Of a stretch of 64,000 nt of DNA, positions 32,379-41,674 are shown one piece after another. The notes beneath the pieces are model-generated. The model was not told the origin of the DNA and made no database searches. It was given only the letters and a program-made list of their open reading frames with translations. Every line of letters begins with the position of its first letter. Within the stretch, counting starts at the first letter, position 1. This DNA is from Catenulispora yoronensis (lineage in GTDB: Bacteria; Actinomycetota; Actinomycetes; Streptomycetales; Catenulisporaceae), in contig NZ_BAAAQN010000048.1 of NCBI RefSeq assembly GCF_039531695.1, positions 1-64,000 of the forward strand. The letters run 5' to 3'. The position numbers were made by a program, and so were the translations under genes.

Positions 32379-33464
32379 ATGCAGCAGGTGAAGGCCGTCA
32401 TCGCGCGCGCCGAGGGCGCCCCGGTCGAGATCGTCACCGTCAACGTCCCCGACCCCGGTCCCGGCGAGGCCGTGGTCAAGGTCCTGACCTGCGGGGTCTG
32501 CCACACCGACCTGCACTACCGCGAAGGCGGGATCAACGACGCGTTCCCCTTCCTGCTCGGCCACGAGGCCTCCGGGATCGTCGAGGCCGTCGGCCCGGGC
32601 GTGACCGAGGTGGAACCCGGCGACTTCGTCGTGCTGAACTGGCGCGCCGTGTGCGGCCAGTGCCGGGCCTGCAAGCGCGGCGAGCCGTGGTACTGCTTCG
32701 CGACGCACAACGCCAAGCAGAAGATGACGCTCGAGGACGGCACCGAACTGAGCCCGGCCCTGGGTATCGGCGCCTTCGCCGAGAAGACCCTGGTCGCCGC
32801 GGGTCAGTGCACGAAGGTCAGCGTGGACGCCCGTCCCGCCGCCGTCGGCCTGCTCGGCTGCGGCGTGATGGCTGGCATCGGCGCCGCCATCAACACCGGC
32901 GGGGTCACCCGCGGCACGTCGGTCGCGGTGATCGGCTGCGGCGGCGTGGGCGTGGCCGCGATCGCCGGCTCGGTGCTGGCCGGCGCCAACCCGGTGATCG
33001 CCGTCGACATCGACGCCAAGAAGCTCGCCGCCGCCACGCGCCTGGGCGCCACCCACACGGTCGACTCCTCCGCGACCGACCCGGTGGCCGCGATCCGGGA
33101 GCTGACCGGCGGCTTCGGTGCCGACGTGGTGATCGAGGCGGTCGGCCGCCCGGACACCTGGGAGCAGGCCTTCTACGCCCGCGACCTGGCCGGCACCGTG
33201 GTCCTGGTGGGCGTGCCGACGCCCGACATGCGCGTCCCGGACCTCCCGCTGATCGACGTCTTCGGCCGCGGCGGCGCGCTGAAGTCCAGCTGGTACGGCG
33301 ACTGCCTGCCCAGCCGCGACTTCCCGATGCTCGTCGACCTCTACCTGCGCGGCAAGCTCGACCTCGACGCCTTCGTCAGCGAGGAGATCGGCCTGGACGA
33401 CGTCGAGGCCGCCTTCGATCGCATGGGCCGGGGCGAGGTCTTGCGCTCGGTGGTGATCCTCTGA
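32379..33464 (+). CDS. mscR: S-(hydroxymethyl)mycothiol dehydrogenase (mycothiol-dependent formaldehyde dehydrogenase)
   Basis: A 361-aa zinc alcohol dehydrogenase starting at ATG 32379, with AAGGAG upstream. The catalytic zinc region reads CGVCHTDLHYREGG and LLGHEASG. The structural zinc loop is CGQCRACKRGEPWYC, and the NAD-binding motif is GCGGVGVAAIAGS. Length and sequence (LNWRAVCGQCRACKRGEPWYC, NAKQKMTL) are characteristic of MscR/AdhE2. The enzyme oxidises the spontaneous formaldehyde-mycothiol adduct with NAD and may also reduce S-nitrosomycothiol. The stop overlaps the next start (TGATG), coupling it to the MBL-fold hydrolase, its usual partner in actinobacteria. Confidence 0.95.
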   Translation: MQQVKAVIARAEGAPVEIVTVNVPDPGPGEAVVKVLTCGVCHTDLHYREGGINDAFPFLLGHEASGIVEAVGPGVTEVEPGDFVVLNWRAVCGQCRACKRGEPWYCFATHNAKQKMTLEDGTELSPALGIGAFAEKTLVAAGQCTKVSVDARPAAVGLLGCGVMAGIGAAINTGGVTRGTSVAVIGCGGVGVAAIAGSVLAGANPVIAVDIDAKKLAAATRLGATHTVDSSATDPVAAIRELTGGFGADVVIEAVGRPDTWEQAFYARDLAGTVVLVGVPTPDMRVPDLPLIDVFGRGGALKSSWYGDCLPSRDFPMLVDLYLRGKLDLDAFVSEEIGLDDVEAAFDRMGRGEVLRSVVIL

Positions 33465-34090
33465 TGCCGGTCCGCGTCGACCACGCCGTGGCCTCCGGCA
33501 CCTTCTCCCTGGACGGCGAGACGTTCGACGTCGACAACAACATCTGGGTGGTCGGCGACGACACCGAATGCGTGGTCGTCGACGCCCCGCACTCGGTGGA
33601 CGCCATCCTGGCCGTCGTCGGCGACCGCCGGATCAAGGCCGTCGTGTGCACCCACGCGCACGACGACCACGTCCGCGTCGCCCCCGAACTGCGCGAGCGC
33701 GCGCTGGCCCCGATCCTGCTGCACCCGGCCGACAAGCCGCTGTGGGAACTCGTCCACGGCGGACCCGAGGACCCCGGGGCCACGCTGTGGGACGTCGACC
33801 TGGCCGACGGCCAGGAGCTGCCAGTGGCGGGCACCACGCTGCGGGTGCTGCACACGCCGGGCCACGCGCCCGGCGCGGTGTGCCTGTACGCGCCGGACCT
33901 CGGCTGCGTGTTCACCGGTGACACGCTGTTCCACGGCGGCCCCGGCGCGACCGGCCGGTCGTTCAGCGACCGGGGGACACTGGAGGCGTCGATCCGCGAG
34001 AAGCTGTTCGCGCTGCCGGCGGAGACGGTCGTGCACACCGGGCACGGCGAGGACACGACCATCGGGGCAGAGCGGGACCGAGGGTTCTGA
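33464..34090 (+). CDS. Metallo-beta-lactamase-fold hydrolase, probable S-formylmycothiol hydrolase partner
   Basis: A 208-aa protein overlapping mscR by one base. Metal-binding THAHDDHV (HxHxDH), TPGHAPGAVCLY, TGDTLFHGGPGATGR and VHTGHGEDTTIG (final His) are all present, so a dinuclear glyoxalase-II-like site is expected. The mscR-MBL pair is widely conserved in mycothiol producers. It is thought to complete formaldehyde oxidation by hydrolysing the formyl-mycothiol thioester to formate and mycothiol. The role is inferred from context; the fold is certain. Confidence 0.9.
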   Translation: MPVRVDHAVASGTFSLDGETFDVDNNIWVVGDDTECVVVDAPHSVDAILAVVGDRRIKAVVCTHAHDDHVRVAPELRERALAPILLHPADKPLWELVHGGPEDPGATLWDVDLADGQELPVAGTTLRVLHTPGHAPGAVCLYAPDLGCVFTGDTLFHGGPGATGRSFSDRGTLEASIREKLFALPAETVVHTGHGEDTTIGAERDRGF

Positions 34091-34184
34091 TCAGCGTCGA
34101 TCCCACGGTCTCCGGGTTTCTTCCACTCCTGCGACCCCCCATGAGCCACTAGTGTCGAACGCAGTTCATTACCAAGGAGCGTTC

Positions 34185-37100
34185 ATGGGGGAATCAGCTC
34201 TCGGCGAGACCACCGCACCGACCGCCTCGGACTCCCCCGAGCCCTTCCTCCCCGCGCCCACCCTCCCCACCGGCGGCGGCGCGATCCACGGCATGGGCGA
34301 GAAGTTCCAAGTCAACCCGGCCCGCGGCACCTGCTCCCTGACCATCCCCCTGCCCCTGAGCCCCGGCCGGGCGGGTTTCACCCCGCCCCTGGCCCTCGCC
34401 TACGAATCCGCCGCCGGCAGCAGCCCCTTCGGGCTCGGATTCGACATCGCCATGCCGCGCGTCGCCCGCAAGACCGGCAAGGGCGTGCCGCACTATGACG
34501 ACTCCGACGTCTACCTCCTCTCCGACGCCGAAGACCTGGTGCCGTTCCTCCTCCCGCAGCCGGACGGCACCTGGCAGCCGGACGTCCGGACCGAGCCGGT
34601 CGACGGCGTCGCCTGCCGCGTCCAGCGCTATCGCCCACGCGTCGACACCGCCTTCAGCCGCATCGAGCGCTGCGAACGGCTCGACACCGGCGAGGTCTTC
34701 TGGCGGTCGATCTCTCGCAGCAACGTCACCAGCGTTTATGGCCGCGGCCCGACCGCCCGCGTCGCGGACCCCACCGACGCGCGCCGCATCGCCGAATGGC
34801 TGCTGGAGGAAGTCCGCGACGACCGCGGCAACATCACCACCTACGAATACAAAGCCGAAGACCTCACCGGCGTGGATCGCACAGCGCTCTGCGAACAGCA
34901 CCGCCTCGACGGCCCACCTCCGGCCACCCGCTACCTGAAGCGGGTGCGCTACGGGAACCGCACCCCTGGCGAACCCGACCAAACCTGCTTCCTGCTCGTC
35001 CTCGACTACGGCGAGCACGATCAAAGCCCGCAGGAAGTGCGGCCGTGGCCGGTCCGCCCGGACCCGTACTCCCAGTACCGCTACGGGTTCGAGACCCGGG
35101 TATGGCGCCTGTGCCGACGGGTCCTGATGTTCCACGACTTCCCGGAGGAGTTCCGGACCGGCCCGAACCCCCGCCTGGTCCGCTCCCTCGACCTGGTCCA
35201 CGACAGCGATCCGGTCGCGGTGATGCTGACGTCGGCGACGTCCACGGGCTACGACTGGGACCCTGCGGCGAGCGCCTACCGCACCGCGAGCCTTCCGCCG
35301 ACGGAGCTCACCTACTCCACCACCGCCCCCGACACCGTCGCCCGACGGATCGAGGCGGTGCCCGTCCCCGAAGACGACGGTCCCTACTGGGTCGACCTGG
35401 ACGGCGAAGGGCTTCCCGGCGCCCTGAGCCGCGCCGCCGACGGCTGGTGGTACCAGCGGAACCTCGGCGGCGGACGCCTCGACGTGCCCGAGGCGGTGGC
35501 CGCGATCCCGTCCCCCGGCCTGGGCTCCTCCCCCGCTTCGGCCCCCTCCCCCGACCGGCTCCATCTCGCGGACCTCGACGGCGACGGCCGCCTGTGCGTC
35601 GTCCACCACGGCCCCACACTCACCGGCTCGATGTCCCGGGAGGCCGACGGCACGTGGGGCCCGTTCCGCCCCTTCCGTTCCGCCCCGGTGCTGGACTTCG
35701 CCGACCCCGGCCTGCAAGCCGCCGACCTCGACGGCGACGGCCTGCCCGACCTGCTGATCGGCACCGGCAGCGGTGCCGGCGGCGGGCTGTGGTGGCACCG
35801 CAGCCTGGGCGCCGACGGCTACGGTCCGCGCCGCGAGGTGGCGCTCCCGCGCGACGAGGAGCGGGGCCCGCAGCTCGCCCACGTCGACGCCACGCGCTCG
35901 GTCTTCCTGGCCGACATGTCCGGCGACGGACTGGCCGACGTGGTCCGGATCCGCGACGGCGAGATCTGCTACTGGCCGGGCCTGGGACACGGCCGGTTCG
36001 GCGCCAAGGTGCTGATGGACGGCGCGCCGGTGTTCGACCACTGCGACACCTTCGACCCGCGCCGGATCCGGATCGGCGACGTCGACGGCTCCGGGCCCGC
36101 GGACCTGGTCTACCTCGGGCGCCAGGACGTGCGGTGGTGGCCCAACCTGGCCGGGAACGGCTTCGGCCCGGCGCGGGTCCTGGACGCCGCGCCGCCGGTG
36201 GACGCGGTGGCGCGCGCCGACCTCGTGGACCTGTTCGGCACCGGTACGGCCTGCCTGGTGTGGACGTCGCCCTTGGACCGAGACGGGGCGCGCTGCCTGG
36301 ACCTGTCGCGCGGCACCGACACCGGGTCCGGCACCGGGTCCGGCAGTGGCTCCGGGTCCGGCACTGGCACTGGCACTGGCACTGGCACTGGCACTGGCAC
36401 TGGCTCCAGTCCTGGCCCCGACCCTACCGCCCGCAAACCCCGCCTCCTCACCGGCTTCCGCAACAACCTCGGCGCCCAGACCTCCGTCGACTACGCCGCC
36501 TCCACCCGCTTCTACCTGGCCGACCGCGACTCCGGACGCCCCGAGGACGCCTGGGTCACCCGCCTCCCGTTCCCGGTCCAGGTCGTCGCGACGACCCGCG
36601 TCGTCGACGCGGTCTCCGGCACCTCCCACGGCTGCCGCTATCGCTACCGCCACGGCCACTTCGACGGCGTCGAGCGCGAGTTCCGCGGCTTCGGCCTGGT
36701 CGACAGCTGGGACACCGAGGACTTCCCGGTCTCGCCGTCCGGCGCGACGAGCACCCCGCCGGTGCGCACGCGCGGCTGGTTCCACACCGGCGGCTACGCG
36801 TCGGTCCTGACCGGCTGCTACTCCGGCGATCCGCTCGCCGTGCCGCTCCCGCCGCCGGTCCTGGACGGCCTGGCCGGCGGCGAGGACTACCGCCAGGCGC
36901 TCCGCGCCCTGACCGGCGCCCCGCTGCGGACCGAGGTCTACGCCGACGACGGCACCGATCGGGCGCAGCACCCTTATAGCGTCGCCGAACACCGATATCG
37001 AGTCCTGCGTCAGCAGCCCGCATCGGACCCGCAGAGCCAGGACCAGCGCGCGCCGGAGATCCCGTGGGCGCAGTGGGCCGCCTTCACCAAGCACGATCTC

Positions 37101-40100
37101 GAATCCGTGGTCCATCACTACGAGCGCGATCCGGCCGATCCCCGGGTCAGCCACGCGCTCACGCTCGAAGTGGATCCCTACGGCACGACCCGCTCCAGCG
37201 CTGCTGTCGGCTATCGCCGTCGGTCCCCGGAGATCCCCGAGCAGCAGGCGACGCTCGTCACCTGGACGCTGCTGGACGCCGTCAACACCGACACCCCGGA
37301 CACGCTGCTCCTGGGGGTGCCGACCGAGGCTCGGATCTTCGAGGTCACCGGGCTCGCGGACCCGGGCACCGGCCGCTACTCGTTCGAGGCGGTGCGCGAC
37401 GCGCTCGCGGCGGCGGCCGCTGCCGAGATCCCTTATGAGGCGGCCCCGTCCCCCGGTGTCGTGCAACGCCGCTGCGTCGAGCACAGCCGGACTCGCTACT
37501 GGTCGGACGACCTCACCACCGATCTCCCGCTCGGCCAGGTCGGGAGCCGCGGCCTGCCCCATCGCGTCTCCCGCGCGGCGTTCACGCCGGGCCTGTTGAC
37601 CGCGGCCTTCGGCGCGCTGGTCGACTCCGCGTTGCTGGAGACGGAGGGCGGATACGTCCTCGAAGACGGCCTGTGGTGGGCGCCGTCGGGCACGACGGGG
37701 TTCGACGCCGGCGCGTTCTACCTGCCGCAGTCGTTCACGTCGCCGTTCGGGAACGTCGCGACCGTCGAGTACGACGCGTACCGGCTGCTGCCGACCGTCG
37801 GCCACACCTCCCAGACGGCTCCCTACGATCTGCTCGTCACCCGGATCGAGCACGACTACCGGGTCCTGGCGCCGCGCCAGGTGACGGAGGCCAACGGCAA
37901 CCGGAGCACGGTCGCCTTCGACCCGCTGGGCCTGGTGACCGCGTCGTGGGTGCGGGGCAAGGCCTCGGGCACCGATGGCGACCCGGACGGTCTGCCCGGT
38001 GCGGTGTTCACCTACGACGTCCATTCCTGGAGCGCGGGAAAGGGCCCGGCGTGGGCGCACGCGGAGGTCCGCGAGCGGCATGGCGACCCGGCGAGCCCCT
38101 GGCAGCGCACCCGCGTCTACACCGACGGCCTGGGCCGGACCGCCATGACCAAGGCGCAGGCCGAGCCGGGCCCGGCCTGGGAGCTGGACGCGACCGGTCA
38201 GCCGGTGCTGGTCGACACCACCCCGGAGGTGCGCTGGATCGGCAGCGGCCGCACCGTCTACACCGACAAGGGGCTGCCGGCGGAGCAGTACGAGCCCTAC
38301 TTCAGCGCGACCCTCGTGTTCGAGTCCGCCGACGCGCTGGTCAAGCAGGGCGTCGCCGCGCGTACGCACTACGATCCGCTCGGCCGCCCGGTCCGCGTCG
38401 ACCTGCCCGACGGCACGCTCGAACGCACCGAGTTCGATCCCTGGCGGCGGGCGGCGTTCGACACCGGCGACACCGTTCTGGAGAGCCGCTGGTATCTGGA
38501 GCGCACCACGCCCGGCGCGCCGGCCGCCGACCAGCGGGCCGCGAACCTGGCGGCGGCCTACGCGAACACTCCGGCGGTCGCGGTGTTCGACACGCTCGGG
38601 CGGACCGTGCGCCTGCGGGAGGACAACGGGCCGGAGGGGGTGTACGAGACCCGCCTCGAACTCGACATCGAGGGCACGACCCGGTCGGTGACCGACCCTC
38701 GGGGAGTCGAGGTCCTGACGCAGATCACGGACCTGCACAGCCGGGTGCTGCGCGTCGTCAGCGCGGACGCCGGCGAGCGCCGCCTGGTCGCCGACTGCGG
38801 CGGCGCGGGGCTGCGGGTCTGGGACGGGGTCGGCACGGTCGTCCGCTCCGGCTTCGATGCGCTGCGGCGGCCGGTCGAGACGTGGGTGCGGAACCCGGGG
38901 GCGGCCGCCGAGACGCTGGTCGACCTGACGGTCTACGGCGAGGCGCATCCGCAGGCGGCCGACCGCAATCTGCTGGGCCGGGCGCATCGCCGGTACGACC
39001 AGGCCGGGCTGGCGGTCTCCGACCGGCACGATTTCAAGGGCAACTTGCTGAGCGGGTCGCGGGTGCTGGCCCGGCGCGGCGCGCCGCCGGACTGGGCCGT
39101 GCTGCACGGCCAGCCGCTCGGCGCGCTGGACGGGCTGGCCGTCGGGCTGCTCGATCCGGCGGACACCTTCGATTCCAGCACCGCGTACGATGCGCTGAAC
39201 CGGCCGGTCACGCAGGTTCTTCCGGACGGGACCCGGGTGCAGCCGCGATACAGCCCGGCGGGGCTGCTCACGGCGGTGGGCGCGGCCCTGGGGTCGTCGG
39301 CAGCGAACACGGTGTTCGTCACCGACATCGAGCACGACGCGAAGCGTCGCCGGCAGAAGATCAGTTACGCGGGCGGCACGGTGACCGAGTACAGCTACGA
39401 TCCGTACTCCTTCGCGCTGCGGAACCTGCGGACGACGACCGGGTCCGGAGCCGCGACGCGGATCGTGCAGGACCTGACCTACACCTACGACTCGGTGCGG
39501 AACGTGACCGAGATCGGGGACGCCGCGCAGCAGACGGTGTTCTTCGCCGGCGCGGTCGTAGCGCCGGTGACGCAGTACGCGTACGACGCGGTGTACCGGC
39601 TGCGGTCGGCGTCCGGCCGGGAGCACGCCAGTCTCGGCGTGCAGCCGGACAGCGCCGAGCCCACGTATGCGGCGCTGCCGCACCCCAACGAGACCGACGC
39701 GCTCCGCGCCTACACCCAGACCTACGCCTACGACCAGGCCGGCAACATCCTGACACTGGCCCACGCGTCGGGCCCGACGGGCAGCTTCACGCGCCGCTAC
39801 GCCTACGCGCCGGATTCCAACCGATTGCTGAACCACAGCCGGCCGCAGGACGTGCCGGGCGGCGCGGGCTCGGCGGTGTTCGGGCACGACGCCAACGGCC
39901 GGATGACCGCGATGCCGCATCTGCCGGGCCCGCTGGCCTGGGACCACACCGACCGGCTGGCCTCGGTGGACCTGGGCGGCGGGGGTTCGGCGGCGTACGC
40001 GTACAACTCCTCGGGCGAACGGGTGCGCAAGGTCGTCACGCGGATCGGCGGGCTGGTCGAGGAGCACGTCTATCTCGGCGGTTACGAGGTGTTCCGGCGG

Positions 40101-41549
40101 TACCGGACCGGCGTGCTGGTCTTCGAGCGCGCGACGGTGCACATCGAGGACGGCTCGGGCCGGGTCGCGCTGGTGGAGACGGTGACCGTCGACGCCGACC
40201 ATCCGGGCTTCGACGGGACGCCGGCGGTCCGGCTCCAGCTGGGGAACCTGCTGGGGTCCAGCGTCCTGGAGGTGACCGACGCCGGACAGGTGATCTCCTA
40301 CGAGGAGTACCACCCGTTCGGTTCGACCGCGCTGTGGCTGGCGGCGGGCCGGGCCGAGGTCAGCATGAAGCGGTACCGCTATATCGGCAAGGAGAAGGAC
40401 GAGGAGAGCGGGCTGTACTACCACGGCGCCCGGTACTACGCGTCGTGGCTCGGCCGCTGGACCAGCTGCGATCCCAAGGGCGCCGGGACCAACGGCTACA
40501 GCTACTGCTCGAACCGGCCGACCGTCATGGTCGATCCGGACGGTCGGGAAGGGCTGGGGGTGGTGCCGTCGCCGCCGACGCAGATCCCACCGACACAGAT
40601 CCCGCCGACACTGCTGCCCAGGCCGTTGGCGCCGACGCCGACCCCGACACCGACCCCCACGCCCACGCCGACGCCCGGAGCCCCGGGCCTGGAACCGCCG
40701 ACCGGGCCCGGCCGCTGGCTGACGCGCAGTCTGGGGGCCCGGCTGACCGGGATCGGGGTCTTCGTGGCCATCATGCTGACGCCCAGCAACTCGACCACGA
40801 ACTACACGTTCGACTACACCGACCCGGCGACCGGGACCAGCTACCACCTGCACGACGTCGACCAGCTGCCGGCGCTGAAGGCGCGGCTCCAGGCCGAGGC
40901 CGCCCAGCGCAAGGACGCGCCCGGACAGCCGAATCCCGGCGGCCCGGTCTCGGCGCCCGGCGCCCGGCCGGCCGGGGACGTGGCGAAGGATCCGGAGGCC
41001 GACAAGAGCCCGGCGAACGCGCCGGCCGCCGACGGCACGCCGGGCGGCGCCTCGCTGCCGGGCACCCGGGACCCGGAGGAGGCCCTGGAGGCCGGGGGCT
41101 CGCCGGCCTACGACCGGCAGCTCACGGTGTTCGAGCGCTTCGACATCATGCAGCAGGTCAAGAACCACAAGCCGCTGACCGCCGAGCAGAAGGACCAGCT
41201 GCGCTCGGAGGCCCGCTGGATGTGGCGGCAGGCGACGAAGGGCAAGGGGCCGCAGCCCGGCGAGAACTACCAGGTCCACCACATCGTGCCGCTGGAGTAC
41301 GCGCACCTCCTTGAGGAGTACCCGAACCTGCCGGGGAACCTGATGCTGATGGACCAGGTCTCGCACTCGCGGCTGCACACCCTGCTGAACCGGGAGCTGC
41401 GGGGCCTGCCGGTCGTCGTCAATCCCGGCAAGGGATACCAGAGCCCGAACAAGCCTGGGCAGTCGCCGAAGGCGATCGATCCGGATCTGCTCGAAAAGAT
41501 GCGGCCGGAGGTCCGCAAACACTGGCCCGGCAAGCCGATGCCGCTCTGA
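34185..41549 (+). CDS. Tc toxin TcB-TcC fusion subunit with HNH-like nuclease C-terminus
   Basis: A 2454-aa protein from ATG 34185 (AAGGAG 5 nt upstream). An SpvB domain (about 29-265) opens with GMGEKFQVNPARGTCSL and SPGRAGFTPPLALAYESAAGSS. FG-GAP/VCBS motifs (DLDGDG, DMSGDG, DVDGSG) lie at about 460-650, TcdB middle regions at about 755-1220, and RHS/YD repeats at about 1600-1975. The RHS core (IGKEKDEESGLYYHGARYY ... VMVDPDG) ends at residue 2120. The remaining 334 residues are the hypervariable effector. They contain a Pro-Thr linker, one hydrophobic stretch (GIGVFVAIML) and YQVHHIVPLEYAHL..NLMLMDQVSHSRLHTLL, an HNH-like motif with His2365 and His2366. The RHS shell should encapsulate and cleave off this toxin, which TcA injects. 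No immunity gene is nearby. Confidence 0.92.
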   Translation: MGESALGETTAPTASDSPEPFLPAPTLPTGGGAIHGMGEKFQVNPARGTCSLTIPLPLSPGRAGFTPPLALAYESAAGSSPFGLGFDIAMPRVARKTGKGVPHYDDSDVYLLSDAEDLVPFLLPQPDGTWQPDVRTEPVDGVACRVQRYRPRVDTAFSRIERCERLDTGEVFWRSISRSNVTSVYGRGPTARVADPTDARRIAEWLLEEVRDDRGNITTYEYKAEDLTGVDRTALCEQHRLDGPPPATRYLKRVRYGNRTPGEPDQTCFLLVLDYGEHDQSPQEVRPWPVRPDPYSQYRYGFETRVWRLCRRVLMFHDFPEEFRTGPNPRLVRSLDLVHDSDPVAVMLTSATSTGYDWDPAASAYRTASLPPTELTYSTTAPDTVARRIEAVPVPEDDGPYWVDLDGEGLPGALSRAADGWWYQRNLGGGRLDVPEAVAAIPSPGLGSSPASAPSPDRLHLADLDGDGRLCVVHHGPTLTGSMSREADGTWGPFRPFRSAPVLDFADPGLQAADLDGDGLPDLLIGTGSGAGGGLWWHRSLGADGYGPRREVALPRDEERGPQLAHVDATRSVFLADMSGDGLADVVRIRDGEICYWPGLGHGRFGAKVLMDGAPVFDHCDTFDPRRIRIGDVDGSGPADLVYLGRQDVRWWPNLAGNGFGPARVLDAAPPVDAVARADLVDLFGTGTACLVWTSPLDRDGARCLDLSRGTDTGSGTGSGSGSGSGTGTGTGTGTGTGTGSSPGPDPTARKPRLLTGFRNNLGAQTSVDYAASTRFYLADRDSGRPEDAWVTRLPFPVQVVATTRVVDAVSGTSHGCRYRYRHGHFDGVEREFRGFGLVDSWDTEDFPVSPSGATSTPPVRTRGWFHTGGYASVLTGCYSGDPLAVPLPPPVLDGLAGGEDYRQALRALTGAPLRTEVYADDGTDRAQHPYSVAEHRYRVLRQQPASDPQSQDQRAPEIPWAQWAAFTKHDLESVVHHYERDPADPRVSHALTLEVDPYGTTRSSAAVGYRRRSPEIPEQQATLVTWTLLDAVNTDTPDTLLLGVPTEARIFEVTGLADPGTGRYSFEAVRDALAAAAAAEIPYEAAPSPGVVQRRCVEHSRTRYWSDDLTTDLPLGQVGSRGLPHRVSRAAFTPGLLTAAFGALVDSALLETEGGYVLEDGLWWAPSGTTGFDAGAFYLPQSFTSPFGNVATVEYDAYRLLPTVGHTSQTAPYDLLVTRIEHDYRVLAPRQVTEANGNRSTVAFDPLGLVTASWVRGKASGTDGDPDGLPGAVFTYDVHSWSAGKGPAWAHAEVRERHGDPASPWQRTRVYTDGLGRTAMTKAQAEPGPAWELDATGQPVLVDTTPEVRWIGSGRTVYTDKGLPAEQYEPYFSATLVFESADALVKQGVAARTHYDPLGRPVRVDLPDGTLERTEFDPWRRAAFDTGDTVLESRWYLERTTPGAPAADQRAANLAAAYANTPAVAVFDTLGRTVRLREDNGPEGVYETRLELDIEGTTRSVTDPRGVEVLTQITDLHSRVLRVVSADAGERRLVADCGGAGLRVWDGVGTVVRSGFDALRRPVETWVRNPGAAAETLVDLTVYGEAHPQAADRNLLGRAHRRYDQAGLAVSDRHDFKGNLLSGSRVLARRGAPPDWAVLHGQPLGALDGLAVGLLDPADTFDSSTAYDALNRPVTQVLPDGTRVQPRYSPAGLLTAVGAALGSSAANTVFVTDIEHDAKRRRQKISYAGGTVTEYSYDPYSFALRNLRTTTGSGAATRIVQDLTYTYDSVRNVTEIGDAAQQTVFFAGAVVAPVTQYAYDAVYRLRSASGREHASLGVQPDSAEPTYAALPHPNETDALRAYTQTYAYDQAGNILTLAHASGPTGSFTRRYAYAPDSNRLLNHSRPQDVPGGAGSAVFGHDANGRMTAMPHLPGPLAWDHTDRLASVDLGGGGSAAYAYNSSGERVRKVVTRIGGLVEEHVYLGGYEVFRRYRTGVLVFERATVHIEDGSGRVALVETVTVDADHPGFDGTPAVRLQLGNLLGSSVLEVTDAGQVISYEEYHPFGSTALWLAAGRAEVSMKRYRYIGKEKDEESGLYYHGARYYASWLGRWTSCDPKGAGTNGYSYCSNRPTVMVDPDGREGLGVVPSPPTQIPPTQIPPTLLPRPLAPTPTPTPTPTPTPTPGAPGLEPPTGPGRWLTRSLGARLTGIGVFVAIMLTPSNSTTNYTFDYTDPATGTSYHLHDVDQLPALKARLQAEAAQRKDAPGQPNPGGPVSAPGARPAGDVAKDPEADKSPANAPAADGTPGGASLPGTRDPEEALEAGGSPAYDRQLTVFERFDIMQQVKNHKPLTAEQKDQLRSEARWMWRQATKGKGPQPGENYQVHHIVPLEYAHLLEEYPNLPGNLMLMDQVSHSRLHTLLNRELRGLPVVVNPGKGYQSPNKPGQSPKAIDPDLLEKMRPEVRKHWPGKPMPL
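36360..36401 (+). repeat. In-frame hexanucleotide microsatellite (GGCACT)x7 in the TcB-TcC gene
   Basis: Seven exact copies of GGCACT encode Gly-Thr dipeptides in a Gly/Ser/Thr linker between the VCBS and TcdB-middle regions. Related degenerate units (GGGTCC, GGCAGT) precede it. Slippage would only change linker length. Confidence 0.9.
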
Positions 41550-41574
41550 CCGGGGCCGCGTCCGGCCGCCGGCC

Positions 41575-41631
<57 letters not shown>

Positions 41632-41674
41632 ACCATTCGCACAGCATCCGCGCAGCATCGATAGTGGGGTTCAC

